Positions 29,401-29,670 of a stretch of 29,670 nt of DNA are shown here, in pieces (positions within the stretch are counted from its first letter, which is position 1; every line of letters starts with the position of its first letter). Location: NCBI GenBank assembly GCA_031552535.1, contig JAVBMJ010000078.1, positions 1-29,670 of the forward strand, in the 5' to 3' direction. Origin of the DNA: JAVBMJ01 sp031552535. GTDB lineage: Bacteria > Bacteroidota > Bacteroidia > Bacteroidales > Rikenellaceae. Under the pieces are notes generated by a model that saw nothing but the letters and a program-made list of their open reading frames with translations, had not been told where the DNA came from and did not search any database. The position numbers and the translations under genes were made by a program.

Positions 29401-29670
29401 TTAAATACAAGACAATTTGAAATTATGTAATCCACAAGCGATTTCAAAAACGAGATCGTTGAAAAAAAGCTTGTGGCCTCGAAAGCGTTCTTTGACAATA
29501 CGGAAGATTTTTACTCTCCCTATCGCATGCTCGACCTTTACTCGAAATGAGGATATTTGACGGTTCTCATGTTTCTGTTCATCAGTTAATTCTCTGCCGC
29601 GAGGCTTTCGGACAGGCATCTTAATCGTGACATTATCGGGCTTGTGTCCCAAAAAACCGCCGTCCTGCCA
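29401..29670 (-). CDS. IS5-like (DDE_Tnp_4 type) transposase, 5' part beyond the window
   Basis: Only the C-terminal ~90 residues are inside the window; the frame runs off the right edge without a start. The visible part has the usual end of this transposase class: WQDGGFLGHKPDNV, MPVRKPRGRELTDEQK, the RVKVEHAIGRVKIFRIV motif carrying the last acidic catalytic residue (Glu of VEH), and LVFEIACGLHNFKL. These enzymes move IS5-family elements by a DDE cut-and-paste mechanism. The apparent TTG start at 29652 is not a true start because homology continues upstream. The gene ends 24 nt before a possible IS terminus at 29377. Confidence 0.85.
   Translation of the reverse strand, partial: WQDGGFLGHKPDNVTIKMPVRKPRGRELTDEQKHENRQISSFRVKVEHAIGRVKIFRIVKERFRGHKLFFNDLVFEIACGLHNFKLSCI

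Overview
This window looks like chromosomal DNA from a member of the Bacteroidota, most likely order Bacteroidales; an Alistipes/Rikenellaceae-type genome is my best guess, at lower confidence. The evidence is: promoters of the TTTG-N19/20-TAnnTTTG type instead of sigma70 boxes; many secreted lipoproteins and OMP_b-brl porin-like barrels; a FISUMP-domain lipoprotein; a potassium-dependent membrane pyrophosphatase; and characteristic Bacteroidota small proteins. I found no rRNA, tRNA, CRISPR array or phage module.

Layout. (1) 304-5597, minus strand: a compact five-gene surface operon (LRR lipoprotein, small barrel, FISUMP lipoprotein, second barrel, propeller lipoprotein). The FISUMP gene is broken by a deletion/frameshift. 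It is divergent from a membrane-anchored AraC-type regulator (5774-6913), and four 21-bp-spaced repeats lie between them. (2) 7067-12251: a LysM/M23 lipoprotein divergent from thioredoxin reductase (trxB), a Na+/K+-type pyrophosphatase (hppA), and a TrmH-family RNA methyltransferase. (3) 12478-17168, minus: a CX5R tyrosine phosphatase, an orphan ABC-2 permease, a conserved 67-aa protein and a hybrid-sensor histidine kinase. (4) 17437-20250, plus: a tetR-tolC-hlyD efflux operon with no pump component beside it. (5) 20557-24648, minus: plsY, recX, prmC, pepD. (6) ispF and a cysteine-synthase-like enzyme (plus), then a small membrane protein (minus). (7) 27617-29269: a 3'-5' exonuclease with a homopolymer frameshift, then rpmI-rplT. 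(8) The right edge cuts an IS5-like transposase.

The most unusual content is between the genes. At least four families of dispersed, strongly palindromic elements fill nearly every larger gap. Family A (TTAGAAACTGTTTAA ends) has two full-length copies sharing a ~142-bp core, and several short palindromic copies. Family B has ~250-260-bp elements with similar ends flanking the plsY-recX block. Family C has two GC-rich copies with a compensatory base change in a hairpin. Family D has AGGGCGTGTTA ends. They sit at terminator positions, abut stop codons or promoters, and look like MITE-type or structured intergenic elements. Two family A palindromes flank the 15.2-20.2 kb block; inverting that block would join tetR-tolC-hlyD to the orphan permease in one orientation. 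All product calls come from reading motifs, not from searches.
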